From JARICQ01 sp964527205 (GTDB lineage: Bacteria; Bacillota; Clostridia; Tissierellales; Tissierellaceae), in the NCBI GenBank assembly GCA_964527205.1, contig CAZGQG010000005.1, forward strand, positions 1 through 64,000: a DNA stretch of 64,000 nucleotides, written 5' to 3'. Shown here one piece after another: positions 43,427-52,769 of this stretch (position 1 is the stretch's first letter; each line of letters opens with the position of its first letter). Below the pieces are notes generated by a model, which was given only the letters and a program-made list of their open reading frames with translations, was not told the origin of the DNA and did no database searches. The translations under genes and the position numbers were made by a program.

Positions 43427-44499
43427 TTATAAACACCTCTATTCATGGAATAAATAATTACCCTTATATTGAAATTTTCATCCTTTAAATATTTTTTTAT
43501 TCTTTCCTCTGCCCCTTTTTCCATATGCCTAATAATATCCCCATATCCATTTTCTATACATATTTCTAAAGCCTCTTCTGCTGTAAGAGTATCTTTTATC
43601 TTATGGAGTAGTTCCATTGGTGCACCCATAAGGGCTAGGTAGTATATAAAGGACTCCATCCTAGTATCTGCAGTCTTGCTATGGGTCTGGAATATGCCTA
43701 GGGCTAGTTTAGAAAACTTCCCTATATGGCCTATTAAAATTATTTCTTTAAAAGCCTTATTCTGTGCATAGAGTAGGCTTTTCCCTATAAAGTTAGATAC
43801 CTTTACCCTTGCTAGGCCTATATCCAAGGAATCCGCTAGTTTCTCCCCATAATTTCCTGGCACAAAAACTATGCCCTTATTTCCATTTTCTTTTTCCACC
43901 ATGTCTATTTCTAGATATATGGTCTTTATAAAAGCATCTTCAGACATTGGATATACAATGCCCTTAGTACCGATAATAGATATACCACCCTCTATGCCTA
44001 TGTTTTTATTAAAGGTTTTCTTTCCTATTTCTACACCCTCTGGTGCATATATTAAAACATCATAGCCTTTTTCTGATATGCCTCTTATTTCTTTTTTAAT
44101 CATTGATCTTGGTACAGGATTAATAGCTGCCTCCCCTACTTCTCCTAGAAAGCCCTTGGACTTTATTCTTCCTATGCCTAGGCCTCCCTCAATTATAATG
44201 GCCCTGTCTTTTCTTCTCTTTACTTCTGCAAAGATATGTATTTTGTCTGTACTATCTGGATCATCTCCTGCATCTTTTTTTATAGAGCAAGATGCCCTAT
44301 CCTTTTCTATAATTTGATCCTGGACCTTAAGTTTTAAGACTACCTCAGCTGGAGTATCTATCTCTATATAGTCTACTCTCTTTCCACTTTCCAACATAAG
44401 AACAGCTGCCTTAGATGCAGCTGCAGCGCAACTTCCACTTGTATATCCGCATCTCATTTTTTTTCCATCTACAATTACATACATATCAAGCTTAGTCAT
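43420..44499 (-). CDS. cbiD: Cobalt-precorrin-5B C1-methyltransferase
   Basis: 359 residues. Methylates C1 of cobalt-precorrin-5B in the oxygen-independent route; its presence marks the anaerobic pathway. RCGYTSGSCAAAASKAA at the N-terminus and PGNYGEKLADSLDI (about residue 210) are the family signatures. ATG follows AGAAGAG. Separated by 19 bases from cbiC upstream. Confidence 0.93.
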   Translation of the reverse strand: MTKLDMYVIVDGKKMRCGYTSGSCAAAASKAAVLMLESGKRVDYIEIDTPAEVVLKLKVQDQIIEKDRASCSIKKDAGDDPDSTDKIHIFAEVKRRKDRAIIIEGGLGIGRIKSKGFLGEVGEAAINPVPRSMIKKEIRGISEKGYDVLIYAPEGVEIGKKTFNKNIGIEGGISIIGTKGIVYPMSEDAFIKTIYLEIDMVEKENGNKGIVFVPGNYGEKLADSLDIGLARVKVSNFIGKSLLYAQNKAFKEIILIGHIGKFSKLALGIFQTHSKTADTRMESFIYYLALMGAPMELLHKIKDTLTAEEALEICIENGYGDIIRHMEKGAEERIKKYLKDENFNIRVIIYSMNRGVYKC

Positions 44500-44518
44500 C
44501 TCTCTTCTCCAATCTCAC

Positions 44519-45142
44519 TTATCTTCCAACTGTCATATATAAGAGGGCATTTATTATAGAAGCTGCCACATTGCTTCCTCCCTTGTATCCTATGGTTGAA
44601 ATAGATGGGATATTTGTAAACTGTCTTAAATACTCCTTAGATTCTGCAGCACCTACAAATCCTACAGGCACACCTACTATAAACTTAGGATCTAATTTAC
44701 CTTCCTCCACTAGCTCTAAGATCCTAAACAAGGCCGTGGGAGCATTTCCTATTACAAATATATCTATAGCTTCTTCATGGGCTAAATCTATAGCACAGGA
44801 AGACCTAGTAGTCCCTAATTCTTTGGACATCCTATAGGCCCTCTCATCGTCAATAAAGTACTTTAATTTGCAATTAGCTTTTTTTAGGGCCTCTTTGTTA
44901 ATACCTGCATAAACCATCTTAGTATCTGTATATATGGTGACCCCTTTACTTATTTCTCCCATTGCTTTTTCTATAAAATCAGCTTGAAAATCAATTATTT
45001 TCCTATATTCAAAGTCTCCAGTTGTATGTATCATTCTCTTAGCTATAATCATTTCCTCTTCTGAAAAATCTACATCTCCCATGACTTGATCTATTATATC
45101 CATGCTTTTATTTTCTATATCCATAGGTTTTTTTATATACAT
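44519..45142 (-). CDS. cbiC: Cobalt-precorrin-8 methylmutase
   Basis: About 207 residues. Moves the C11 methyl to C12, giving cobyrinate. The catalytic His is in RMIHTTGDFEY, and PKFIVGVPVGFVGAAESKEYL is the usual core motif. The start is ATG 45142, six bases after AAGGTG; the upstream GTG at 45151 is part of the ribosome site region. Lies 5 bases after cbiA. Confidence 0.92.
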   Translation of the reverse strand: MYIKKPMDIENKSMDIIDQVMGDVDFSEEEMIIAKRMIHTTGDFEYRKIIDFQADFIEKAMGEISKGVTIYTDTKMVYAGINKEALKKANCKLKYFIDDERAYRMSKELGTTRSSCAIDLAHEEAIDIFVIGNAPTALFRILELVEEGKLDPKFIVGVPVGFVGAAESKEYLRQFTNIPSISTIGYKGGSNVAASIINALLYMTVGR

Positions 45143-45147
45143 TTCTT

Positions 45148-46461
45148 TCACCTTTTCCCTTTATATTCAATCCTATCTAATAATTCATTAAATAAATCCA
45201 TATTTCCAATAAAATTAAAGTGCTGATAGTAGGCTAGGGTGTTTTTATAACTATATCCACATTGCCAACTTCTCTTTGATTTTGGCTTTCCAATATTAAA
45301 TATTGGAGAGTCCTCTATCTCAACTAAAGACTTGTGATATTCATTTCCAGGAATTATTCTAGATTTTTCTCCCAATATATTATCCTCTTTAAACTCTATA
45401 TTTACATATCCAAACCTCTTTAAGCTATCTGTCATTCTAGCCTGGCCCTTAAATATTCCTACCATAGGATAATTCTCTATTGATCTTGTTAGATACATAA
45501 AACCAGCTGATTCTGCCAGTATATATTTGCCATCTTCCCCTGCCTGACGGATAGATCTTAAGATTTCTTTGTTTTTAGAAAGCTCTTCTAAATAAAGTTC
45601 AGGATATCCTCCACCTATATATACCAGGTCGCATTCTGGAAGCTCTTTATCTTTTATAGGGGAAAAATATTCTACATGACAAGTTTTTTCTAAGAGTTTT
45701 AAGTTTTCATTAAAATATAAATTAAATGCCTGATCATAGGCAATAGCAATCTTTATATTTCTCGCCTTAGGATATTTATATTCTTTAATATCCATGGATG
45801 CCATGATCTTTAAAATTCCATCTAAATCAACGGTCTCTTCCACAGCCTGGGCTAGCCTATCTAAAAAAATATTAGAAGTTTCTTGATCTTTAGGATTTTC
45901 CAAACCTAGACTTCCAGACCCTATATTTAAATCCTCTTTGTAAGGAAGATAGCCAAGGACCTTGATCCCTATATATTTTTCTATTTGCTCTTTTAAAAGA
46001 CCATAGTAAGATAGATCAGTCTTGTTTAAAATAATGCCCTTAATCATAGAGGATGGAAAATCTACCATGCCTTTGATTTTAGGGATGGCTGAGAACATCT
46101 CTCCCTTAGGTGTATAAACTAAAATTGCTGGAATATTTAGCTCCCTGGATATATCATAGCTGGAATTTTCAAAACTGTTGTAAATCCCATCAAAATATCC
46201 CATGGCCCCTTCAATTACTCCTAGCTGTCCCTTATTCATTTCCAGTGACCTTCTTATATCTTTTCTTCCCATTAAATGCATATCAAGATTTCCAGCCCTC
46301 TTCCGGGAAGCCAGGCCTAAATACTTTGTATCTACAAAATCTGGTCCAGTCTTCCAGGCAGATACATCTAATCCTCTATTTTTCATTGCCCTTATAAGTC
46401 CTAGGGTCAATGTTGTCTTCCCTGAATTACTCTCAGGCCCTGTAATCATTATATTTTTCAT
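45148..46461 (-). CDS. cbiA: Cobyrinate a,c-diamide synthase with a substituted glutaminase nucleophile
   Basis: 437 residues. ATP-dependent amidation of the a and c carboxylates of cobyrinate. The N-terminal synthetase domain is intact (MITGPESNSGKTTLTLG P-loop, KTGPDFVDTKYL, MGYFDGIYNS). The C-terminal GATase domain keeps LVYIGGGYPELYLEEL and GNEYHKS, but where CbiA has AECGG(L/F)MYL this protein has AESAGFMYL: Ser318 (codon TCA, 45508-45510) in place of the catalytic Cys. The terminal YxHxHF motif reads YQHFNF. Glutamine hydrolysis is therefore unlikely and free ammonia is the probable donor. ATG 46461 follows GGGGGA; the reading to 46482 is upstream of it. Confidence 0.9.
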   Translation of the reverse strand: MKNIMITGPESNSGKTTLTLGLIRAMKNRGLDVSAWKTGPDFVDTKYLGLASRKRAGNLDMHLMGRKDIRRSLEMNKGQLGVIEGAMGYFDGIYNSFENSSYDISRELNIPAILVYTPKGEMFSAIPKIKGMVDFPSSMIKGIILNKTDLSYYGLLKEQIEKYIGIKVLGYLPYKEDLNIGSGSLGLENPKDQETSNIFLDRLAQAVEETVDLDGILKIMASMDIKEYKYPKARNIKIAIAYDQAFNLYFNENLKLLEKTCHVEYFSPIKDKELPECDLVYIGGGYPELYLEELSKNKEILRSIRQAGEDGKYILAESAGFMYLTRSIENYPMVGIFKGQARMTDSLKRFGYVNIEFKEDNILGEKSRIIPGNEYHKSLVEIEDSPIFNIGKPKSKRSWQCGYSYKNTLAYYQHFNFIGNMDLFNELLDRIEYKGKR

Positions 46462-46474
46462 ATTTCCCCCACTA

Positions 46475-47254
46475 TCAATCAATAATCTCTTCCAGGTGTT
46501 GGATAAAAATATCCTGTATGGCTTGGATCTCTCCTAAAGCCTTCATTTCAACACCAACCTCAATATTTTTTCTTTCTACTATGCTCTTCCATGAATCCTC
46601 ATCATCTGAAGCCATATCATTCTTTGCATGGTCTCCTGCTACAAACATAAAGGGCTTTAGGGTCACATGCTCTATACCTCTGTCAAGAAGCTTGTCCACT
46701 ATATCCTCTATAGTCTTTTCTCCCTCTACAGTTCCAATAAATACATTGTCATAGCCCCTGCCCCTAATGATCTTTTCCAATTTGTCATAGACATAATCAG
46801 CCCTGTGATAGGTCCCATGTCCCATATAGATACTTGCCTGACCTTCTATATCCTTGGATAAATCCAAGGCATCTATTACATCTTCGTAATCCTTATCATC
46901 ATATAAAAGTGGTTTTCCTATCTTAATATCCATATCCTTGTTTGCTTGAGCAAACTCTTCAACTTCTTTTATTAGCTTATTGTATTCATGTCCAGGTATT
47001 ATTAGTATAGGCTGAATATAGACCTTTTTAATCTTCTCATTCTTAAGTTTTTCCAGAGCTTCTATAGGATTATCCACAGAATAATCATATCTTTTTTTCA
47101 ATCTGGATATAATAAGCCTAGATGTAAATGCCCTAAGGACCCGATCTTTTTCAAAGATTTTACCAATCTTTCTTTCTATAGACTCTATGGAAAGTTCCAG
47201 AGTATCCCTATGGGTAGTTCCAAAACTTGCAACTATAATTCCTCTTTTCATCAT
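46475..47254 (-). CDS. cbiK: Sirohydrochlorin cobaltochelatase
   Basis: 259 residues. Inserts Co(II) into sirohydrochlorin. The two metal/catalytic His motifs are MGHGTYHRAD (about 143-152) and VAGDHAKNDM (about 206-215), which match CbiK. GIIVASFGTTHRDT is the N-terminal signature. No signal peptide, so it is the cytoplasmic, not the periplasmic, form. ATG is 7 bases after AGGA; it overlaps cbiO by 4 bases. Confidence 0.92.
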   Translation of the reverse strand: MMKRGIIVASFGTTHRDTLELSIESIERKIGKIFEKDRVLRAFTSRLIISRLKKRYDYSVDNPIEALEKLKNEKIKKVYIQPILIIPGHEYNKLIKEVEEFAQANKDMDIKIGKPLLYDDKDYEDVIDALDLSKDIEGQASIYMGHGTYHRADYVYDKLEKIIRGRGYDNVFIGTVEGEKTIEDIVDKLLDRGIEHVTLKPFMFVAGDHAKNDMASDDEDSWKSIVERKNIEVGVEMKALGEIQAIQDIFIQHLEEIID

Positions 47255-48048
47255 TCGCTCTTCCTTTCTTTTATCATTGTTCTTTCATTTTTATAAAGGG
47301 GTATATTTAAATTTTCATGAATTTTTACTAGCCAAGGTTTTTCTAAAAGAGAATCATCTATAAGCTTAGTATTTAAGAACACTTCTTTAGGACTGCCCTC
47401 TCCTATAATGGATCCCTGACTAAGCACATAAATATAATCACAAGTTTCATAGATGAAATCCATATCATGGCTTGAGATTACAAGCTTTTTTTCCTCTCTT
47501 AATTCTTCTACTATGGTTTTTATTTGTCTAGTCATATAGGGATCTAGCCCAGCTGTAGGTTCATCCAGCAATATAATTTCCGTCTCCATTACTAGGACTC
47601 CAGCTATTGCCACTCTCTTTTTTTGTCCATAGCTTAAAAAATGAACAGCCTTCTCCTTTAAATCCAGGGCCTTTGTCTTACTTAAAGCCTTAGTCACCCT
47701 TCTTTCTATCTCCCTTTCCTCTATCCCTAAATTCCTCAGTGCAAAGGCCACATCATCATAAACCCTTGAGTAAAATATTTGCTTTTCAGCATCTTGAAAT
47801 ACAATACTTACATTTTCCCTGTATTGTCTTAAGAATTTTTTACTATATTTCAAAGGCTCTCCCCTATACTCTACCTCTCCCCTTGTTGGCTTTAGCATGC
47901 CTAAGAGATTGAGAAATAAAGTAGACTTACCTGACCCGTTGGCACCTATAATACCAATTACGTCCCCTTTATTTAAGTCTATATTAATGTTCTCAAGGGC
48001 CCTTGTTCCATCTGAGTATTCATATTCTAGTGCCTTGGTTTTTATCAT
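47251..48048 (-). CDS. cbiO: Cobalt ECF transporter ATPase
   Basis: 265 residues. ATPase of the cobalt energy-coupling-factor importer. Walker A GANGSGKSTLF, Q-loop VFQDAEKQ, signature LSYGQKKR (the ECF variant), Walker B ILLDEPTAGLD, and the H-loop SSHDMDF are all intact. Follows cbiQ directly; ATG begins one base before its end. Confidence 0.92.
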   Translation of the reverse strand: MIKTKALEYEYSDGTRALENINIDLNKGDVIGIIGANGSGKSTLFLNLLGMLKPTRGEVEYRGEPLKYSKKFLRQYRENVSIVFQDAEKQIFYSRVYDDVAFALRNLGIEEREIERRVTKALSKTKALDLKEKAVHFLSYGQKKRVAIAGVLVMETEIILLDEPTAGLDPYMTRQIKTIVEELREEKKLVISSHDMDFIYETCDYIYVLSQGSIIGEGSPKEVFLNTKLIDDSLLEKPWLVKIHENLNIPLYKNERTMIKERKSE

Positions 48049-48732
48049 TTAATCACCTACTTTAAATTCTCCATTATATAATTTAGAATCTAAGGAATTT
48101 ACCATTTCTCTATATCTTATAAGGACTCGAATAAAAAGGGACCTTATAAGTAGGGCTATGGAATTAATACTATTTTTAAAACCCCTGTATCCAAATCTAA
48201 CTTCCTGAGCTCTCTGTATATTTATAGACTCTTCCAAAAAAATAAATATAAATCTATAGGTTAAAACTATAAGTTCTATTAGGATAGATGGTGTTTTCAT
48301 CCTCTTAAATACTCTAATAAGATTATTTAAGGGTGTGGTCAAGGATAGAAAAAAAGTCAAGGACATGGAAGCCATTACCCTTGTTAATGTATTCAATGAA
48401 GTTGAAACTGAATCTCCACTTACACCTATAAAATACCTGCCTATCTTAAGACTGTAAATATATGTATCCTGGTCCGAAATACTTAATAAAATAGCAATAA
48501 TGCTAACAAATAAAAAGGAGCTAGGTATTATTAAGATTCTCAGATAGTTTACAAAGGGAATAGCTGCTACATATGTGGTTAAAAATACCATCAAGAGGAA
48601 TATACCTAGATTTATATAGTTATTTGAAATACTTGTAGCTATGATTAAACCTATAGCTACAAGTAAAATCTTATATGATGCATTGAAATCCCTAAGCTTA
48701 TTATTATAAGCATATTTATCTATTATTAACAA
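48049..48732 (-). CDS. cbiQ: Cobalt ECF transporter transmembrane protein
   Basis: 227 residues with about five membrane segments. The two coupling motifs are near the C-terminus: AQEVRFGYRGFKNS and VRYREMVNSLDSKLYNG, with the Ala-Arg-Gly type core of the family. Start is TTG (48730-48732), with GGAG 10 bases before it. It overlaps cbiN by 17 bases. Confidence 0.88.
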   Translation of the reverse strand: MLIIDKYAYNNKLRDFNASYKILLVAIGLIIATSISNNYINLGIFLLMVFLTTYVAAIPFVNYLRILIIPSSFLFVSIIAILLSISDQDTYIYSLKIGRYFIGVSGDSVSTSLNTLTRVMASMSLTFFLSLTTPLNNLIRVFKRMKTPSILIELIVLTYRFIFIFLEESINIQRAQEVRFGYRGFKNSINSIALLIRSLFIRVLIRYREMVNSLDSKLYNGEFKVGD

Positions 48733-49009
48733 TTTTGCTTTTCTCCCTAAAGGATCCCAGTATATATCCTATAGCTCCTGCTCCTATTGCTACTTGCAAT
48801 GAAAACAGTAGAGATTCAACCTCTCCACTGGGAGGCTCCCATAATGGTTCTGCCCAAGGTTCATAGGAAGGATCTATATCCGAGATAATGTCTCCTGCCT
48901 GATCGTCTGCTCCCTCAAATTCAGAACCACTTTTTATTATTAATGGTAATAAAACTATTCCAATAACTAAGAAGATTAGTATTATATTTAACTTTTTAGA
49001 TTGTTTCAA
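48716..49009 (-). CDS. cbiN: Cobalt ECF transporter small subunit
   Basis: 97 residues: N-terminal membrane helix (about 8-25), an extracellular loop with SEFEGADDQAGDIISDIDP (the family's GxDxxA pattern) and PWAEPLWEPPSGEVES, and a second helix. CbiN helps load cobalt into CbiM. Start is TTG, 9 bases after AAGGAG. Confidence 0.88.
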   Translation of the reverse strand: MKQSKKLNIILIFLVIGIVLLPLIIKSGSEFEGADDQAGDIISDIDPSYEPWAEPLWEPPSGEVESLLFSLQVAIGAGAIGYILGSFREKSKIVNNR

Positions 49010-49724
49010 GGCTAATCACTCCTTCTTTTTTATATTCAACTAATAGATTATAAACCATAACAGTTATTATTCCTTCTACTATTGCAAGTGGTATCTGTGT
49101 TAAGGCAAATACAGTTAAAAAACTTACTAATGACCCTATTAAGCCTGAAACCGGATCTGGAAATGCTATAGCAAGCTGGAAGGCTGTTACTACATAGGTA
49201 AGTAAATTTCCAAATGAAGCTGCTAAAAATACTACAAAAGCTCTGTTGATATTTTTGTTTTTAAGTACTCTGTAAATTCCATAGGATACAAAGGGTCCTA
49301 CTATGGCCATAGAAAATATATTGGCCCCAATTGTAGTTAATCCTCCATGGGCTAGTAACAAGGCTTGAAACAGTAAAACAACAGTGCCTATTACAGTCAT
49401 AATTGTTGGTCCAAATAAAATGGCCCCAAGTCCTACTCCTGTAGGGTGTGAGCAGGATCCTGTCACTGATGGAATCTTAAGAGCAGATAAGACAAAAACA
49501 AAGCCTCCTACAAGACCAATAAGTACTTTAGTGTTTGTGTCTTGCTTCATTGTTTTGCTTAAATCTCTTATACCAAAGGCTAGAAAAGGCAGTGATATTA
49601 CAATCCAAATCAAGGCCCATTTCCCTGGTAAATAACCCTCCATTATGTGCATAGCATGACCAATGCTTGGCATGGAAAGCAATAATAAAGCTATTAAAGC
49701 TCCAAGTCTAGTAGTTCTTTTCAT
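48996..49724 (-). CDS. cbiM: Cobalt ECF transporter substrate-binding membrane protein
   Basis: 242 residues. A cleavable signal peptide (residues 1-24, ending IGHA) exposes MHIMEGYLPGKW, which gives the N-terminal amine and His2 that bind the metal in CbiM; other family members begin MHIPEGYLP. GSCSHPTGVGLGA (about residue 90) contains another metal His. Seven or so membrane segments. ATG follows GGGGAG. Confidence 0.92.
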   Translation of the reverse strand: MKRTTRLGALIALLLLSMPSIGHAMHIMEGYLPGKWALIWIVISLPFLAFGIRDLSKTMKQDTNTKVLIGLVGGFVFVLSALKIPSVTGSCSHPTGVGLGAILFGPTIMTVIGTVVLLFQALLLAHGGLTTIGANIFSMAIVGPFVSYGIYRVLKNKNINRAFVVFLAASFGNLLTYVVTAFQLAIAFPDPVSGLIGSLVSFLTVFALTQIPLAIVEGIITVMVYNLLVEYKKEGVISLETI

Positions 49725-50781
49725 CTAAATCTTCTCCCCTCATATGTGTTTTTAATGCTTCTATGATTTTTTCATTGTTCTTTCTGTCTTTTATGGCTAT
49801 TCTTATGTGATCGTCTCCTAGTCCCTTAAAGCTGGCACATTTTCTTATAAGAAAACCTTCTTTTAAAAGTCTTTCAAATATATATTCTTCATTGTATTTC
49901 AAGAGTTTAATAAGTATATAATTTGTGTGGGTATGGTAGGGGCTTATTCCAGAGATTTTATTTAACTCCTTTAACATATAATTTCTTTCCCTTTGGATAT
50001 AATCCTTACTGTTTTTTATATAGCTTTTATCCTCAAATATATACTGTCCCGCTATATTGGCCAGAGCATTAACAGACCAAGGCAATTGATAGGCCTCTAC
50101 CTCTTCTTTTAATTTTAAGGATGTAACTCCATATCCAAGCCTAAGACCTGGAATAGCAAAGAACTTGGTTGCAGCCCTAATTATTCCTATACTTTCATAA
50201 TTGTGTTCTTTAAATAATTCTAGGCTATCGTAATCTTCAGGTACAAACTCAAAGAAAGCTTCGTCCAAAAGTAATTTTGCCTGTCTTTCCCTTACTAGCC
50301 TATATAGGTCTAAAAGAATGTTTTTTTCTATTCTAAGTCCATCAGGATTATTTGGATTTCCAAGTATTAGCAAATCTCCTTCTTTTAGATTTTCCTTTAA
50401 GCTCTTCATATCCAGACCAAAATCATCCCTATAGGAAATTGACAAGACTTCTTTCTTGTGAATTAGAGCTCTATCCTCATATTCTCCAAAGGAGGGAGTC
50501 ATTAAAACAACTCTTTCTGCAATATTAATAAATATATCTATTATCTCTACTGCCCCATTACCTACTAGTATATTTTCTTTCTTAGATCCCAAGTAATCTG
50601 AAAGGGACTTTTTTAAACCCCTATACTTTATATCTGGATAGGCCTCTATACTGTAAAAGTCTTCTATGATTTTCTCCTTTAAGCCTTGGGGAATTCCTAG
50701 AGGGTTTATATTGCTACTATAGTCTACTAATTCCCCCTGATAATAATCCTTGTAGGAAATCAAGTCTCCGCCGTGCTTCAT
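49708..50781 (-). CDS. cobD: L-threonine-O-3-phosphate decarboxylase
   Basis: About 357 residues. PLP enzyme making (R)-1-amino-2-propanol phosphate, the aminopropanol arm of cobalamin. MKHGGDLISY at the N-terminus, DYSSNINPLG, GNPNNPDG and RAATKFFAIPGLRLGY (Schiff-base Lys in the TKxxAIPG motif) are typical of class I aminotransferase fold CobD. ATG 50781 follows AAGGG by 8 bases; a GTG at 50790 lies in that site. It overlaps cbiM by 17 bases. Confidence 0.9.
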   Translation of the reverse strand: MKHGGDLISYKDYYQGELVDYSSNINPLGIPQGLKEKIIEDFYSIEAYPDIKYRGLKKSLSDYLGSKKENILVGNGAVEIIDIFINIAERVVLMTPSFGEYEDRALIHKKEVLSISYRDDFGLDMKSLKENLKEGDLLILGNPNNPDGLRIEKNILLDLYRLVRERQAKLLLDEAFFEFVPEDYDSLELFKEHNYESIGIIRAATKFFAIPGLRLGYGVTSLKLKEEVEAYQLPWSVNALANIAGQYIFEDKSYIKNSKDYIQRERNYMLKELNKISGISPYHTHTNYILIKLLKYNEEYIFERLLKEGFLIRKCASFKGLGDDHIRIAIKDRKNNEKIIEALKTHMRGEDLDEKNY

Positions 50782-50807
50782 CTTTATCACCCTTTTAAAA
50801 TATTATA

Positions 50808-51461
50808 TTAATTTTTCTTAGCTAGGATTAAAGAGATGTAGTCCCTATCTTCTATAATTTCTTCTCTATTAGACATTATTTCTTCCTCTGGAAAACTAGC
50901 TCTTTTTATATACTTGTAGGCAAAATCATTGCCCTCTAAACTATCAATAATCTCTTCCTTATTTCTTAAGGTTTTTAAAATAGCAATAGATTTATAATCC
51001 TTTATTTTTTCCTCATCAAATTCATCGCATAATATAAAGCTCTCCCCCTTACTTGTTAGTGGGAATTTCATAGCTCCTGCAGCAGCTACAAATGATGGTA
51101 TACCTGATATGATCTCTATATCAATTTCTTCTTCATCTAATTCCTCCATGAGATAGGTAAAGCTGCTATAGATCATAGGATCTCCAATGGTTAAAAAGGC
51201 TCCTTTTTTATCCTCTGTGATCTTGCCCATAATAAGCTTTGCTGCTTCTATATAGTTCTCTCTGCTGACCTTTCCCATTGGCAGGTCTATGTAAACAATC
51301 TCCTTGTCCCCTATAAAATCTTTAACTGTATTCATTGCCATGGTCTCTCCCTTGTTTCTCGGGGCAAATATATAGTGGGATTCTTCAATAGCTCTTACTG
51401 CCCTAAGGGTAAGCAATTCTTTATCTCCTGGTCCAGTTCCTATTCCATATAATTTCTTCAT
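50808..51461 (-). CDS. cbiL: Cobalt-precorrin-2 C20-methyltransferase
   Basis: 217 residues. First methyltransferase of the anaerobic branch (C20). KLYGIGTGPGDKELLTLRA, FLTIGDPMIYSSFTYL and ISGIPSFVAAAGAM are the SAM-binding segments. First gene of the riboswitch-controlled operon, with ATG after AAAGGAGA. Confidence 0.92.
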   Translation of the reverse strand: MKKLYGIGTGPGDKELLTLRAVRAIEESHYIFAPRNKGETMAMNTVKDFIGDKEIVYIDLPMGKVSRENYIEAAKLIMGKITEDKKGAFLTIGDPMIYSSFTYLMEELDEEEIDIEIISGIPSFVAAAGAMKFPLTSKGESFILCDEFDEEKIKDYKSIAILKTLRNKEEIIDSLEGNDFAYKYIKRASFPEEEIMSNREEIIEDRDYISLILAKKN

Positions 51462-51502
51462 ATTTTCTCCTTTATTTGCTAGTATTTTTTTGATTTTAAT
51501 AC

Positions 51503-51529
51503 AAAAAACCCTAAACCAAGGGTTTAGGG
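51503..51529 (-). terminator. Riboswitch-associated terminator
   Basis: A 9-bp perfect stem CCCTAAACC/GGTTTAGGG (51509-51517, 51521-51529) with a 3-base loop, followed on the minus strand by six T. It sits between the B12 riboswitch and cbiL, so it is the likely expression platform. Confidence 0.88.
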
Positions 51530-51592
51530 TCAGAACACATATATATAGGCATACTTAGCCTTTATGTATTATTTGATCTCCTTCCCTCCGAA

Positions 51593-51752
51593 GGTTATTC
51601 TTACAATACTATTAGGCAGGTCTCCTGGCTTGTGACATTTCATTCAACACCTTCCCAGATTTCTCCAGTGGTAAACAGTTGATCTAATCACTTACAGTAG
51701 CGGGGGCTGCATGGGATTTTAACCCATTTCCCTATTAATCATATGAACCTAA
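51593..51752 (-). promoter_or_regulatory. Cobalamin riboswitch
   Basis: On the minus strand, in order: a 5' GGTT arm, GCAGCCCCCGCTACTGTAA (core J3/6 region), CCACTGG, GGGAAGG, and the B12 box AGCCAGGAGACCTGCC (51630-51615), closing with AACC. These are the invariant parts of the adenosylcobalamin aptamer. It controls the 12-kb cbiL to cbiJ operon. Together with the flanking promoter and terminator this accounts for the 51462-51809 gap; I see nothing else in it. Confidence 0.92.
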
Positions 51753-51771
51753 ATAGCTTATTCAATTTTCT

Positions 51772-51800
51772 ATTTTATCTTACCACAAGCTTTCTGTAAA
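51772..51800 (-). promoter_or_regulatory. Promoter of the riboswitch-controlled cobalamin operon
   Basis: On the minus strand TTTACA (51800-51795), 17-base spacer, TAAAAT (51777-51772). It starts just before the aptamer and abuts the end of cbiB. Confidence 0.65.
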
Positions 51801-51809
51801 AACAAGCTT

Positions 51810-52763
51810 TTAAAATACCAGAAAATAATAGAGGATTAGATAAATAAGAAGAAGTAATATCTCCGTCCTATACATTATTTCCACAGTATTTTTTATATCT
51901 AAGCTTTGAATTTCCCGGGTCCTATCTCCTATGCTAGGCTTTTTAACAAGCTCACCATAGTAATAAGAATCTCCACCTAACTGAATACCAAGAAGCCCAG
52001 CTACTGCTGCTTCTGGATATATTGCATTTGGACTTTTATGGTTTTTTCTATCCCTATACATTACTTTAAATCCCCTTCTAGAGTTGAATCTAAATACTGA
52101 ACCTAGACACATTAGGACTCCAGTTATCCTAGCAGCTATATAGTTAAATATATCATCTAGTTTAGCTGGAAAATAGCCAATATCCCTATATTTTTCATTC
52201 ATATATCCAAGCATAGAATCCATGGTATTTACAAATTTATACAGAAGCCCTCCAGGTGCACCAAAAAACATTATAAAAAGAAGAGGGGCTATTATTCCAT
52301 CTGAAGTGTTTTCTGCAACGGTCTCTACTGTAGCCTCTATAATCTCTTTTTCATCTAAATCACTAGTGTCTCTCCCAACTATATACTTTAATCTCTCCCT
52401 ACCATAACTTAGTCCCTTTTTCATTTCTTCTCCTACTTTATAGGCTTCATAGTGTAGGGATCTGGCAGCAATACATGTATATATTAAATATATATTTACT
52501 AGATTATATATTATTATATGGCCTCTTATAAGCTTAAGAAGGGAGTAGGGCAGAAAAAAACCTAGAGCCATATTTATCACAATTATTATAAAGCCAGAAA
52601 ACTTAAGGCCCTTTCTTGTTTTAAATATTTTCCTAGCCTGTCTCTCTTCAAAATCTATTATTTTCCCCATTAGCTTGACAGGATGGGGAAAGCTATAGGG
52701 ATCTCCTATTATAAAATCCAGTATTACAGCTATTATTATACTTATAGGCATGTTTATATTCAT
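51810..52763 (-). CDS. cbiB: Adenosylcobinamide-phosphate synthase
   Basis: 317 residues, membrane protein with about 5 helices that joins aminopropanol phosphate to adenosylcobyric acid. DFIIGDPYSFPHPVKLMGK at the N-terminus, VGRDTSDLDEKEIIEATVETVAENTSDGIIAPL in the middle and NTMDSMLGYMNEKY are the CbiB signatures. Follows cbiP by 6 bases and ends just ahead of the riboswitch promoter. Confidence 0.92.
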   Translation of the reverse strand: MNINMPISIIIAVILDFIIGDPYSFPHPVKLMGKIIDFEERQARKIFKTRKGLKFSGFIIIVINMALGFFLPYSLLKLIRGHIIIYNLVNIYLIYTCIAARSLHYEAYKVGEEMKKGLSYGRERLKYIVGRDTSDLDEKEIIEATVETVAENTSDGIIAPLLFIMFFGAPGGLLYKFVNTMDSMLGYMNEKYRDIGYFPAKLDDIFNYIAARITGVLMCLGSVFRFNSRRGFKVMYRDRKNHKSPNAIYPEAAVAGLLGIQLGGDSYYYGELVKKPSIGDRTREIQSLDIKNTVEIMYRTEILLLLIYLILYYFLVF

Positions 52764-52769
52764 TTTATC

